From NCBI GenBank assembly GCA_913778455.1, contig CAJYVK010000221.1, forward strand, positions 1-40,191: a stretch of DNA of 40,191 nt. The letters run 5' to 3'. Made by a program: the position numbers and the translations under genes. The notes below the pieces were generated by a model. The model was given only the letters and a program-made list of their open reading frames with translations. It was not told the origin of the DNA and searched no databases. Of the stretch, positions 6,903 to 15,616 are shown in pieces (within the stretch, counting starts at the first letter, position 1; each line of letters opens with the position of its first letter). This DNA is from an uncultured Hymenobacter sp. (GTDB lineage: Bacteria; Bacteroidota; Bacteroidia; Cytophagales; Hymenobacteraceae).

Positions 6903-8165
6903 AAGCATCTCGGCCACTTGGCGGCCGGTACCAAGCGCCGCATTAAGCGAAGGATAGCTAACCCAGTCACCGCAGCGGAAAAGCGTATCACTGAGGCGTA
7001 ACTCTTGTTGCACAGGCTGGCCGGGGCCGTAGATAGGCAGAGCCTGCTCGATGCGATACGTGCGTAAGTGCCGCCACATAGTGGCCACCGGCCCAAACCA
7101 AGCAGCCAGCTCGGCCCGCAGGCGGTCCGTCAATTCATCTTCCGATAAGCCATGCTCGCCGTGCGTGCTCACCGATACCAGCCCCTGGCCAGCAGGGGCC
7201 ACCGCCGGGCTGATTTCGGCCGGGAAGGCTACGTTGTGTACCAAAGCACCGGGCCGAGCATTGAGGTGCAGTAGTCGCTGCCCGTGGCTGGGAGCCGCGC
7301 CGGCCGTAGCAAAATACGTGCAGGTAGTCAGCCGGGCCACGGGGTGGGCTGGGGCGGGCAGGTCGGCCCCGAGCAAGCGGGCGGCGGCCGGGCCGTCGGT
7401 AGCCAACACTACGGCGGTGGCGGATAGGGGCTCGCCGTTGGCCAGGTGCACGCGGCGCCCGCCCTCGGTTATGGCGGCTACGGGCGTATGCAGGCGGATG
7501 GCCGCCGCGGGCAGGCGGGCCGCCAACTGCTCGGGCAGCTGCTGCATGCCCAGGGCCGGCACCGTGGCCGCGCCCTGCATGAACTGCTGGAAAACGAATT
7601 CGAAGAAATTACTGGCCGTGCCCAGCTCGCGGTCGAGGTACACGCCGCCGAAGAAGGGCTGGAAGAAATTAGTAATAATCTGCTCGCTCCAGCCAAACTC
7701 ACGCAGGTAAGCGAGGGTAGTCGTAGCCCCGGTCCGGCCCAGCAGTTGCTCGGGCGGGCGGCCCGCCAGCTGAGCCGCTAGCTTCATGATGAGCGCCTTG
7801 TCCTTGGCCGTGCCGATGGGGGAGGCCAGCGCGGCAAACGCCATCATGGGGGCGTGCAGCGGGTTTTCGAGGGTAGTTTCCTGGCCGTCGGGTAGCCGGA
7901 TGATGGCCCCCGAGCGGTAGGATTTCAACTTGAGCGCCCCGTAGTCGAACATGCGCCGGGCCTCGGGATAATTATTCAGTAAAATCTGGAAGCCCCGGTC
8001 GAGCCGAAAGCCGTCGGGCGTGAGGTCGGTACGCACGCGCCCGCCCACGCCGTCGGCGGCTTCGAGCAGCAGCACGGGGCGGCCGGCGCGGTGCAGCCAG
8101 GTGGCGCAAGCCAGCCCGGCCATGCCCGCGCCGATAATGATAACAGGGTCAACAGCACTAGCCAT
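6894..8165 (-). CDS. FAD-dependent amine oxidase / phytoene-desaturase-like oxidoreductase
   Basis: A 423-residue flavoprotein. The N-terminus carries the dinucleotide motif VIIIGAGMAGLACATWLHRAG, followed by LLLEAADGVGGRVRTD, the signature of the amine oxidase, protoporphyrinogen oxidase and phytoene desaturase superfamily. The C-terminal FAD contact LFRCGDWVSYPSLNAALGTGRQVAEML is also present. No transmembrane anchor is evident. The start is taken at the ATG for MASAVDP; an in-frame TTG six codons upstream is possible. The substrate is unknown, and no carotenoid or haem biosynthesis genes adjoin it. Confidence 0.88.
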   Translation of the reverse strand: MASAVDPVIIIGAGMAGLACATWLHRAGRPVLLLEAADGVGGRVRTDLTPDGFRLDRGFQILLNNYPEARRMFDYGALKLKSYRSGAIIRLPDGQETTLENPLHAPMMAFAALASPIGTAKDKALIMKLAAQLAGRPPEQLLGRTGATTTLAYLREFGWSEQIITNFFQPFFGGVYLDRELGTASNFFEFVFQQFMQGAATVPALGMQQLPEQLAARLPAAAIRLHTPVAAITEGGRRVHLANGEPLSATAVVLATDGPAAARLLGADLPAPAHPVARLTTCTYFATAGAAPSHGQRLLHLNARPGALVHNVAFPAEISPAVAPAGQGLVSVSTHGEHGLSEDELTDRLRAELAAWFGPVATMWRHLRTYRIEQALPIYGPGQPVQQELRLSDTLFRCGDWVSYPSLNAALGTGRQVAEMLVG

Positions 8166-8237
8166 AGCAGATAGTATAAGCAAGAAAATAAGCTGTACGC
8201 AGAAACGTCCGGCTTAGCCTAAACGAGCCCGGTACCG

Positions 8238-8906
8238 CTAAAACAGCTTCGGCATCTTGTGCTCCTTCCACTTCTTGCGCGTTTTCAGGGTGTAAAACTC
8301 GGCCACGCCGCTACGCTCCAGCGTGAGCTGCCAGGCCCCGAGCACCTGCCCGGGCTGCCGGCCTACCGATTTTAGCCCCGGGTGCTGCTGCTGAAGCAAT
8401 TGCGCCTCGGCGGCCGTGAGGTCGCGGCCCGGCTGGCCGTGGCAGCGCAGGCACAGGCGGTTGGCCAGCACGATGGGCCGCTGGTAATAAAACGTATCGG
8501 CGGCTGGTCGGCCGATGAGGCGGAGCGTGTCGGGGCGCAGGCCCGCGGCGGCCAGGGTGGTGCTGGCCGGAGCGGCCTGCCACTCGGCGCGGCGGGGACT
8601 AGCGTGCCACTTGCGGGCCATCGAATCGACGGCCGGGTAGCTTTGCGGGCGGCAGAAGGTAGCGGCCCGGGCGAGGCTGCCCTTGGCTAGCTCGCGGGCC
8701 AGGGTGCGGCGCAGCAGCGTATCGGCGTAGGCCGTGAGGGAGTCGCCGGCCCAGCGGGTGGCGTGCAGCAAGTCGTTGGGCATGATGCGCTTGACCTCCC
8801 AGTTGGCGGTTTCTTCGGCTATCTGCTTGGTGCCGGGCAGGTGTTCTACCTGGTCGGGGCGGCAGGCGGCGAAGAAGAAGGGCAGCAATAAGAGCGCTTT
8901 TCGCAT
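8238..8906 (-). CDS. Haem-binding lipoprotein with CxxCH (Tll0287-like / DUF3365)
   Basis: A 222-residue predicted lipoprotein. The start is taken at MRKALLLLPFFFAACRP, which gives a short signal peptide with a lipobox cysteine; the longer frame upstream runs into an intergenic repeat. One c-type haem motif, CLRCH, sits near residue 165, within a segment (FYYQRPIVLANRLCLRCHG) typical of Tll0287-like haem sensor domains. There is no attached kinase or methyl-accepting module, so it is probably a stand-alone periplasmic or outer-membrane haem protein. The family name is by motif resemblance. Confidence 0.8.
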   Translation of the reverse strand: MRKALLLLPFFFAACRPDQVEHLPGTKQIAEETANWEVKRIMPNDLLHATRWAGDSLTAYADTLLRRTLARELAKGSLARAATFCRPQSYPAVDSMARKWHASPRRAEWQAAPASTTLAAAGLRPDTLRLIGRPAADTFYYQRPIVLANRLCLRCHGQPGRDLTAAEAQLLQQQHPGLKSVGRQPGQVLGAWQLTLERSGVAEFYTLKTRKKWKEHKMPKLF

Positions 8907-8929
8907 GGTGTGGTGGGGAGTTTCCCGCT

Positions 8930-9001
8930 GAGGTACGCTGGGGTGAACCGCGGAGGTTCGCCGAGTGCCAGAACAGCCCAACGTACCTCCGCGTTTACCC
9001 C
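8930..9001. repeat. Imperfect inverted repeat upstream of the haem lipoprotein gene
   Basis: The segment 8940-8960 pairs with 8982-9001 with a few mismatches (GGGGTGAACC... against GGGGTAAACG...). In addition GAGGTACG at 8930-8937 is the exact inverse of CGTACCTC at 8982-8989, so the right arm has two competing partners. It fills most of the gap between thrC and the haem lipoprotein gene. Confidence 0.7.
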
Positions 9002-9022
9002 GGCGGAAAATTCCCGCGCAAA

Positions 9023-10315
9023 TTATCCCAACAGCCAGGCCCGCAATGCCTCGTAGCTGGGGGCCAGCGGCACACTCTGCTTGGGCTTTTCCAGTAAGTA
9101 ATGCAGGGCGGCCGGCAGCTCAATTTGGCGGCCGATGAGCGGCTCGACTACCTCTGGGAATTTCACCGGGTGGGCCGTGGCCAGCAGAAAGCCTGCGGCG
9201 GCCGGGTGCGCCGCCAGGTAATTTTCGAGGGCGAAAAACGCCACCGCGCCGTGCGGGTCGAGCAGGTACTTGCGCTCGGCCTCCACGCGCTGAATGGTGG
9301 CGCTGGTGTCGGCGTCGCTCACCGTGTAGCCGCTCAGCAATTGGCTGATGGTGGCGTGCTCGTGTCGAAACAGCTCCAGGATGCGCACGAAATTGCTCGG
9401 GTGGCCCACGTCCATGGCGTTGGAGATGGTCGCCACGGCCGTTTTAGGCGCGAAAGTGGCCGTGCGCAGGTACTCGGCCCCGGCATCGTTGGCGTTGCAG
9501 GCGGCGATGAAGTGCCCTACTGGCAGGCCCGAGGCGTGGGCCAGCAGCCCGGCGCATAGATTGCCGAAGTTGCCGCTGGGCACCGCTATCACGGGCGGCG
9601 CGGCCCCTGCCCACTGTTGCAGGGCAAACAGATAGTACAGCTGCTGCGGTAGCCACCGCGCTACGTTGATGCTGTTGGCCGACGTGAGCGTGCGCCGGCT
9701 CGTCAGCTCCTGGTCCAGAAAAGCCTGCTTGACGAGCCGCTGGCAGTCGTCGAAATTACCGCTGACTTCCAGCGCCGTGATGTTCTGTCCCAGCGTGGTA
9801 AGCTGCAATTCCTGCAAGGGACTCACCTTGCCCGAGGGGTACAGAATGACCACCTCCACGCCCGGCACCCCCAGGAAGCCATGCGCCACCGCGCCCCCCG
9901 TATCGCCCGAGGTGGCTACCAGCACGGTTACCGGCTGGGTTTCGCCCCGCGAAAAATACCCCAGGCAGCGACTCATGAAGCGCGCCCCCACGTCCTTAAA
10001 CGCCAGCGTCGGCCCGTGAAATAACTCCAACGCGCCGATGCGCTCAGTGATGGGTACCAGCGGGAAGGGAAAGTCCACCGTCTCGGCGCAGATGCGGCGC
10101 AGGTCGGCCTCCGGGATGGTGTCGCCCACGTAGGGCCGCATTACTTCGTAGGCGATGTCGGCCTGCGAAAGGCTGGCCAGATTACCCAGCAAGTCGGCCG
10201 AAAACTGTGGGATGCTTTCCGGAAAATACAAGCCGCCGTCGGGGGCCTGCCCGGCGATGGCGGCAGTGCGAAAATCGACGGGGGGCGACTGGCGGTTGAG
10301 GCTGTAGTAGCGCAT
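9023..10315 (-). CDS. thrC: Threonine synthase
   Basis: A 430-residue PLP enzyme that converts O-phosphohomoserine to threonine. The Schiff-base lysine is K107 in ELFHGPTLAFKDVGARF. The phosphate-binding block VLVATSGDTGGAVAHGF and the later VPSGNFGNLCAG follow in the order expected for the long (fungal and enterobacterial) threonine synthase type. It is the last gene of a same-strand thrA-thrB-thrC series and is separated from thrB by a palindromic repeat. Confidence 0.96.
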   Translation of the reverse strand: MRYYSLNRQSPPVDFRTAAIAGQAPDGGLYFPESIPQFSADLLGNLASLSQADIAYEVMRPYVGDTIPEADLRRICAETVDFPFPLVPITERIGALELFHGPTLAFKDVGARFMSRCLGYFSRGETQPVTVLVATSGDTGGAVAHGFLGVPGVEVVILYPSGKVSPLQELQLTTLGQNITALEVSGNFDDCQRLVKQAFLDQELTSRRTLTSANSINVARWLPQQLYYLFALQQWAGAAPPVIAVPSGNFGNLCAGLLAHASGLPVGHFIAACNANDAGAEYLRTATFAPKTAVATISNAMDVGHPSNFVRILELFRHEHATISQLLSGYTVSDADTSATIQRVEAERKYLLDPHGAVAFFALENYLAAHPAAAGFLLATAHPVKFPEVVEPLIGRQIELPAALHYLLEKPKQSVPLAPSYEALRAWLLG

Positions 10316-10337
10316 GTTATCTCAAGAAAATACGATT

Positions 10338-10418
10338 GTCATGCTGACGAAGGAAGCATCTTGTCAGGGTGGAATGAAGTGTTGGGACGCGATAAGATGC
10401 TTCCTTCGTCAGCATGAC
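10338..10418. repeat. Long palindromic repeat, family A variant (copy 2)
   Basis: Two 28-nt arms (10338-10365 and 10391-10418) are inverted copies with one mismatch. They begin GTCATGCTGA like the other family members, but continue CGAAGGAAGCATCTT instead of GCTTGCGAAGCATCTT. The element lies between thrB and thrC within the threonine operon. Confidence 0.93.
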
Positions 10419-10427
10419 GGCAGAGGG

Positions 10428-11360
10428 CTATGCTGACGCTACCACCCGCGCGCCCTGGCTGGCAATCGGCCCCACGTGCAAGTGAAAATCAATGCCCATT
10501 TTGCGGTACACGCTGCCCAGCGCCTCGGCGGCGGCGTTGGCCGTGGCCTCGTCTTTATTCAGCATGAAAATCGACGGCCCCGAGCCCGAGATACCGCCGC
10601 CCAGCGCGCCGGCCGCCAGGGCCAGCCGCTTGGCATCGCCCAGGCCGGGGATAAGCGCGGCGCGGGCCGGCTCCACGATGTAATCTTCTAGGGCGCGGGC
10701 AATCAGTGCGTGGTCATGGGTGAGGAAGCCGGCCACCAGGCCCCCCACGTTGGCCCACTGGCGCACGGCCAAGGCCAGCGGTACCGAGGTGGGTAGCACG
10801 GCGCGGGCCTCCTTGGTTTTGACTTCAAACTGCGGGTGCACCACGGCCACCCACAGGGGCAGGGCGGGCAGGGCCAGCACGTCGAGCGTCGGCTGCACGG
10901 CCCGCACCAGGGTAAAGCCGCCGCAAATGGCCGGCGCGATGTTGTCGGCGTGGCGCACGCCCGAGGCCACCGCTTCGCCATACATGGCCATATCAATCAG
11001 CTCGGTATTGCTGAAGCGATTGCCCAGCAGCGCATTGGCCGCCACCACGGCCCCGGCCGCGCTCGCCGCGCTGCTGCCGATACCACTGCCCGGCCGGATG
11101 CCCTTCGTGATCTCGACCTCGAAGCCCAGCGGCTCGGGCACGGCGCGCAGCAGGGCCAGCAGCGCCGCGCCGGCCACGTTGCGGTTGGGGTCGGTCGGTA
11201 GGTCGTAGTCGTCGAGGTGCCGGATTACGAGGCCCGGCTGGTCGCGGCGCGTGAGGCGCACCGTATCGTAGGGCGCGGTAAGGCACAGCCCCAGCACGTC
11301 GAAGCCGCAGCCAACGTTGGCAATGGTGGCTGGGGCGTGGACGGTTACTTCATTTAGCAT
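10428..11360 (-). CDS. thrB: Homoserine kinase
   Basis: A 310-residue GHMP-family kinase that phosphorylates homoserine. The family ATP loop PGSGIGSSAASAAGA starts at residue 90. The N-terminal VHAPATIANVGCGFDVLG and the C-terminal GGGISGSGPSIFML motif are both present. It lies between thrA and thrC in operon orientation. Its start codon falls inside the left arm of an AT-rich heptad repeat that borders the inserted four-helix-bundle gene. Confidence 0.96.
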   Translation of the reverse strand: MLNEVTVHAPATIANVGCGFDVLGLCLTAPYDTVRLTRRDQPGLVIRHLDDYDLPTDPNRNVAGAALLALLRAVPEPLGFEVEITKGIRPGSGIGSSAASAAGAVVAANALLGNRFSNTELIDMAMYGEAVASGVRHADNIAPAICGGFTLVRAVQPTLDVLALPALPLWVAVVHPQFEVKTKEARAVLPTSVPLALAVRQWANVGGLVAGFLTHDHALIARALEDYIVEPARAALIPGLGDAKRLALAAGALGGGISGSGPSIFMLNKDEATANAAAEALGSVYRKMGIDFHLHVGPIASQGARVVASA

Positions 11361-11381
11361 TTATCAATTAACATTTAACAG
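11356..11381. repeat. AT-rich heptad arm, left border of the inserted gene
   Basis: This 26-nt tract of 7-mers (CATTTAT, CAATTAA, CATTTAA) is an imperfect inverted copy of the 33-nt tract at 11794-11826, differing by one heptad and a few bases. It contains the thrB start codon and ends one base before the stop of the four-helix-bundle gene. Confidence 0.85.
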
Positions 11382-11774
11382 CTATTCAACGGATGGGTGG
11401 CTGCTAGTGGTTTTGATGCGGTTGGTGGAGCGCAGGGTGGTGAAGAGCATTCTGGCTAGCTCGTCGGCGTCATGGTGTAAGCTGCTAAACATGGCAGCGG
11501 TGAGGTAATCGGTATCGTGCAGTAGATTAAGCCAATACTTGGTTTCCAGGCATTCTTTGTAGCTGATGGAAATTTTGGCTGAAAAATCAGCATTGGAGAG
11601 AGCGCCATTCGCTTCCGCCACATTGGCCCCAATGCTGGTGCCGCAACGCAATAGTTGTTTGGAGAGCACATACTCACGCTTCTCCAATGAAAGAAACTGG
11701 TAAGCTCGCACCGCCCGAACGCCAAAAGCATAAGCCTTCTCATACAGCACATTCGGCTTTCCACCAATCATCAT
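11382..11774 (-). CDS. Four-helix-bundle protein (S23/IVS-encoded type)
   Basis: A 130-residue protein of the family first found in 23S rRNA intervening sequences and related to Avd proteins of diversity-generating retroelements. Diagnostic segments are LYEKAYAFGVRAVRAYQFLS, the QLLRCGTSIGANVAEANGA block and the SYKECLETKYWLNLLHDT helix. The gene is visibly poorer in GC than thrA and thrB on either side, and AT-rich heptad arms border it on both sides, which suggests insertion into the operon. There is no reverse transcriptase nearby. Its molecular role is unknown. An alternative ATG lies one codon inside. Confidence 0.88.
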   Translation of the reverse strand: MMIGGKPNVLYEKAYAFGVRAVRAYQFLSLEKREYVLSKQLLRCGTSIGANVAEANGALSNADFSAKISISYKECLETKYWLNLLHDTDYLTAAMFSSLHHDADELARMLFTTLRSTNRIKTTSSHPSVE

Positions 11775-11793
11775 TCAGTGCCGCAAAAACGGC

Positions 11794-11826
11794 CTGTTAA
11801 ATGGTAAATGATAATTGTTAAATGCT
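11794..11826. repeat. AT-rich heptad arm, right border of the inserted gene
   Basis: A 33-nt tract read as TTAAATG, GTAAATG, ATAATTG, TTAAATG units, in inverted orientation to the arm at 11356-11381. It overlaps the TAG stop of thrA, so the two arms meet the two thr genes at exactly the gene ends. Confidence 0.85.
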
Positions 11827-14275
11827 AAATGTTGCTGGCGCGGATGATATCGGCAAACACCCCGCTGGCCGTGACCTCGGCGCCGGCCCCCGCACCCTTC
11901 ACCACGAGCGGCTGCTCGGGGTAGCGGTCGGTGTAGAACAGCACTACGTTGTCCTTGCCGCGCAGCTCGTAGAGGTCGTGGCCGGGCGGAATCTGCTGCA
12001 AGCCAACCGCCGCTTTGCCGTTGTCGTACTGCGCCACGAATTTGAGGCGCTTGCCCTGGCTGGCCGCCGCGTCGTAGAGGGCGCGGAAGTGCGGCTCGTG
12101 CACGGCCAATTGCTCGTAAAAGGCGGCGACGTCGCCCTCCAGGCAGCTGGCGGGCAGGAAGCTTTCATTGGCTACGTCGCTCATCTCTAGTTGCTGGCCG
12201 GCCTCGCGGGCCAGGATGAGGATTTTGCGGGCCACGTCCGAGCCGTTGAGGTCGAGGCGCGGGTCGGGTTCGGTGTAGCCTTCAGCCTGGGCCTGGGCTA
12301 CCACTTCCGCGAAGGGCCGGCTGCCGTCGTAGTTATTGAATACAAAGTTGAGCGTGCCCGACAGCACCGCCTGCATCCGGCGCACCACGTCGCCGCTGCG
12401 GGTGAGGTCGCCCAGCGTGCCGATAACCGGCAGCGCCGCCCCCACGTTGGTTTCAAAGAGGTACTTGGTGTTGAAATCCTGAGCCAACTCCTTGAGGTGG
12501 CGGTAGCTGGCGTAGGCAGCCGAGGCAGCGATTTTATTACAAGCTACCACGGCCACGCTCTTGGCCAGCAGCGGCGCGTATTGGTCGGCGGCGGCGGGGT
12601 TGGCCGTTACGTCCACGAAAATGGAGTTACGCAGGTTTTTGCTGATAATGAGTTGGGTAAGCTCATCAAGCGAAAGCCGGGGCGCTTTGTCCAAGTCCTC
12701 GGGCCAGGTGCGCAGGTCGAGGCCGCCCTCGTTGCTCACGAGGCAGTGGCGGCTGTTGGCGATGGCCACCACGCGCAGGTCGAGGCCGAGCTTTTCGCGT
12801 AGGTAATCTTGCTGCTGCGCGAGCTGGCCCAGCAGTTTGCCGCCCACGTTGCCGGGGCCGAGGATGAACAGGTTGACTTGCTTGTACGTCGCCTCAAAAA
12901 ACTCTTCGTGCAGCACGTTGATGGCCTTGCGCACGTCGTCGGCCCGAATCACGGTCGAGATGTTGCGCTCGCTGGCTCCCTGGGCAATGGCCCGGATATT
13001 CACCCCATTGTGCCCCAGCGCGCTAAACAAGCGCCCGCTGATGCCAGGGTGGTTGCGCATGTTGTCGCCCACCAGCGCCACGATGGCCAGCCCCGTTTCG
13101 GGCCGTAGCGGCTCCAGGCGGCCGGCCGAGATTTCGGCGGCGAACTCCTCATTCACCACCTCCTGCGCCGCGGGCACGTCGCTCTCGCTCACGCCCACGC
13201 AAATGGAGTGCTCCGACGAGCTTTGCGTAATGAGTACCACGTTGATACGGGCCCGGGCCAGCGCCGCAAACAGCCGTGCCGAAAAGCCCGGCACGCCCAC
13301 CATACCGCTGCCTTCCAGGTTGAGCAGCGATAGGTTGCCGATGCTCGACAGCCCGCGCACTACCCCGATGCTGGGCGGCGGGGCTACCTCTACCAGCGTG
13401 CCGTAGTCGGCCGGGGCAAAGGTGTTTTTAATCCACATCGGGATGCCGCGCTGCCGCACCGGCTGCACTGTGGGTGCGTACAGCACCTTGGCCCCGAAGT
13501 GCGACAGCTCCATCGCCTCCTCGTAGCTGATGCGGGCAATGGGCCGCGCCGAGCGCACCAGGCGCGGGTCGGCGGTGAGCATACCGCTCACGTCGGTCCA
13601 GATTTCGAGCTTCTCGGCGCCCAGCGCGGCGGCCAGGATGGCGGCCGTGTAGTCGGAGCCGCCCCGGCCCAGCGTGGTGGTGTGCCCCTCGGCATCGGCG
13701 GCGATGAAGCCGGGCGCTACCCATAGCTTTTCAGTGGTTGCTGCTTGGAATTGGCGCACTTGGAGCTCGGTCGCGGCCTCGTCTACCTGGGCCATGCCAA
13801 AGCGCGAGTTGGTGCGAATGAGCTGCCGGCTGTCGGCCCAGGCCGTGGCGATGCCCCGCGCCTGAAACGCGGCCACCACGAGGCGCGACGACAGCAGCTC
13901 GCCGTAGCTCATCAGTTTATCCAGGGTGCGCGGCGAAAGCTCGCCCAGCGCAAAAATGCCATCGGCCAGCCGCGCCAGCTCGGCGAACTGGGCGGTGAGC
14001 CAGGGCTGAATCTCAGTCTGGCTGACTGCGTCGGGCAGCAGGTTTTCGGCAGCGGTGAGGTGGCGGGCTTCGAGCTGGCGCAGGGTGGTGCGGAAGGTTT
14101 CGTCGCCGCTGGCCGCCGTGCGGCCGATGGTAATGAGCGCGTCGGTGGTGCCACCCAGCGCCGATACGACCAGCCCCACTGGTCCTTGGGCCAGCGCGCT
14201 CGTCACGATGGCGATAACCTTTCCGATGTTCTCGGCGGAGGCCACCGAGGTGCCCCCGAACTTCAAAACTTGCAT
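11825..14275 (-). CDS. thrA: Bifunctional aspartate kinase / homoserine dehydrogenase I
   Basis: An 816-residue fusion enzyme catalysing the first and third steps of the threonine branch. The kinase domain opens with MQVLKFGGTSVASAENI, followed by GRGGSDYTAAIL. Tandem ACT-like regulatory segments occupy roughly 310-460 (LLNLEGSGMVGVPGFSARLF; IVALVGDNMRNHPGISGRLF), and the dehydrogenase starts near 465 with the NAD(P) loop LFILGPGNVGGKLLGQL. The length is typical for ThrA. The start is MQVLKFGG; the frame extends 26 codons upstream without a family match. Threonine feedback inhibition through the ACT region is expected from the family. Confidence 0.96.
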   Translation of the reverse strand: MQVLKFGGTSVASAENIGKVIAIVTSALAQGPVGLVVSALGGTTDALITIGRTAASGDETFRTTLRQLEARHLTAAENLLPDAVSQTEIQPWLTAQFAELARLADGIFALGELSPRTLDKLMSYGELLSSRLVVAAFQARGIATAWADSRQLIRTNSRFGMAQVDEAATELQVRQFQAATTEKLWVAPGFIAADAEGHTTTLGRGGSDYTAAILAAALGAEKLEIWTDVSGMLTADPRLVRSARPIARISYEEAMELSHFGAKVLYAPTVQPVRQRGIPMWIKNTFAPADYGTLVEVAPPPSIGVVRGLSSIGNLSLLNLEGSGMVGVPGFSARLFAALARARINVVLITQSSSEHSICVGVSESDVPAAQEVVNEEFAAEISAGRLEPLRPETGLAIVALVGDNMRNHPGISGRLFSALGHNGVNIRAIAQGASERNISTVIRADDVRKAINVLHEEFFEATYKQVNLFILGPGNVGGKLLGQLAQQQDYLREKLGLDLRVVAIANSRHCLVSNEGGLDLRTWPEDLDKAPRLSLDELTQLIISKNLRNSIFVDVTANPAAADQYAPLLAKSVAVVACNKIAASAAYASYRHLKELAQDFNTKYLFETNVGAALPVIGTLGDLTRSGDVVRRMQAVLSGTLNFVFNNYDGSRPFAEVVAQAQAEGYTEPDPRLDLNGSDVARKILILAREAGQQLEMSDVANESFLPASCLEGDVAAFYEQLAVHEPHFRALYDAAASQGKRLKFVAQYDNGKAAVGLQQIPPGHDLYELRGKDNVVLFYTDRYPEQPLVVKGAGAGAEVTASGVFADIIRASNI

Positions 14276-14416
14276 ACTCTCAGGTGTCGAAAGCCCGGCT
14301 GGCCGCAGCCCGCCGCGCAGGAAAAGAAGACCTAGCGAAAGCGGGAAGGCCAACCCTAGGCCAGCGTAAAGAATTGGCGCGGAACGCCGACCGCAAAGGA
14401 CGTTGTTGACAAGCCG

Positions 14417-14424
14417 TATCTTTG
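14417..14424 (+). promoter_or_regulatory. Bacteroidota -7 box for prfA
   Basis: TATCTTTG is an exact match to TAnnTTTG, 31 nt before the prfA start codon. A clear -33 TTTG at the usual distance is not seen. Confidence 0.65.
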
Positions 14425-14455
14425 CAAACTACTGACTATTTTTTTCGACCACAAA

Positions 14456-15526
14456 ATGCTGGATAAACTCGAAGCCATCCGCGAGCGCTACGACAACGTG
14501 AACCACGAGCTCATGCAGCCCGAGGTGATGAGCGACATGAAGCGCTTCAAGTCCTTGAACAAGGAGTACAAGGAGCTGGGCAAAATCATGGTGGAGTACC
14601 GGGCTTACCAGCAGGTGCTCAGTAATATAGAAGGGGCTCGCCAGGTTATCGCCACCGAAAAGGACGAGGACTTCCGCGAAATGGCCAAGGCCGAGCTCGA
14701 CGAGCTCCAGCCCGAGGCCGAACGCCTGGAGGGCGTGATAAAAGATTTGTTAATTCCGAAGGACCCCAACGATTCGAAAGACGTTATCATGGAAATTCGG
14801 GCCGGGGCGGGCGGCGACGAAGCCTCGCTCTTCGCCGGCGACTTGCAGCGTATGTACCTGCGCTTTGCCGAAAAGCAGGGCTGGAAGATGGAGCTCGTGG
14901 ACGCCATGGAAGGCACCGCCGGTGGCTACAAGGAAATCATCCTGGCCGTGAAGGGCGAGGACGTCTACGGCAAGCTCAAGTTTGAGTCGGGCGTGCACCG
15001 CGTGCAGCGCGTGCCCGCCACCGAAACCCAGGGCCGCATTCACACCTCGGTGGCTAGCATCGTGGTAATGCCCGAGGCGGAGGAATTCGACATCGAGCTG
15101 GACATGAACGATATCCGCAAGGACCTCTTCATGTCGAGCGGCCCTGGCGGGCAGTCGGTAAACACGACCTACTCGGCCGTGCGCCTTACTCACTTGCCTA
15201 CCGGCATCGTGGCCCAGTGCCAGGACCAGAAGTCGCAGCTCAAAAACTTCGATAAGGCGCTGCAAGTACTACGCTCGCGCATTTTCGAAATTGAGCTGGC
15301 CAAGAAAAACGAGGCTGAGGGTGCCCTGCGTAAGGGCATGATTGGCAGCGGCGACCGCTCCGATAAAATTCGGACCTACAACTACCCCCAGGGCCGCGTG
15401 ACCGACCACCGCATCGGCTACACCGTGTACAACCTGCCCACGGTAATGGATGGCAACATCGACGACTTTGTAGAGCAGCTGCGCCTGGCCGAGAGTGCCG
15501 AGCGCTTGAAAGTGGGTGCCGAATGA
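14456..15526 (+). CDS. prfA: Peptide chain release factor 1
   Basis: A 356-residue class I release factor that recognises UAA and UAG and triggers peptidyl-tRNA hydrolysis. The catalytic GGQ is at 231-233 ([16 protein letters not shown]). The codon-reading tripeptide is P-A-T (187-189 in [14 protein letters not shown]), which marks RF1 and not RF2. The stop-codon domains and the [14 protein letters not shown] block are intact. It is divergent from thrA and has its own -7 box. Confidence 0.97.
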   Translation: MLDKLEAIRERYDNVNHELMQPEVMSDMKRFKSLNKEYKELGKIMVEYRAYQQVLSNIEGARQVIATEKDEDFREMAKAELDELQPEAERLEGVIKDLLIPKDPNDSKDVIMEIRAGAGGDEASLFAGDLQRMYLRFAEKQGWKMELVDAMEGTAGGYKEIILAVKGEDVYGKLKFESGVHRVQRVPATETQGRIHTSVASIVVMPEAEEFDIELDMNDIRKDLFMSSGPGGQSVNTTYSAVRLTHLPTGIVAQCQDQKSQLKNFDKALQVLRSRIFEIELAKKNEAEGALRKGMIGSGDRSDKIRTYNYPQGRVTDHRIGYTVYNLPTVMDGNIDDFVEQLRLAESAERLKVGAE

Positions 15527-15530
15527 CCGC

Positions 15531-15556
15531 AGATTCAACGGATTAAACGGATTTCG
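15531..15556. repeat. Nonamer tract (family C), copy 1
   Basis: The tract reads as 9-bp units CAACGGATT and AAACGGATT directly after the prfA stop. Reverse-oriented relatives occur at 21715-21743 and 29474-29502. Confidence 0.7.
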
Positions 15557-15563
15557 GGGATAC

Positions 15564-15601
15564 GCCCGCCTGCCTGCGGCGGCGGGCTGACTGTTTATTT
15601 G
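15564..15601 (+). terminator. Candidate terminator after prfA
   Basis: GCCCGCC (15564-15570) pairs with GGCGGGC (15581-15587), and a T-rich but interrupted tract follows (TTTATTTGGTTTT). It is a moderate candidate for ending prfA transcripts. Confidence 0.5.
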
Positions 15602-15616
15602 GTTTTACTTTAGGGT

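Noticed and set aside
11356-11826. Diversity-generating retroelement at the four-helix-bundle gene
   Set aside because: No reverse transcriptase, template repeat or variable repeat is present; only the Avd-like fold is shared.
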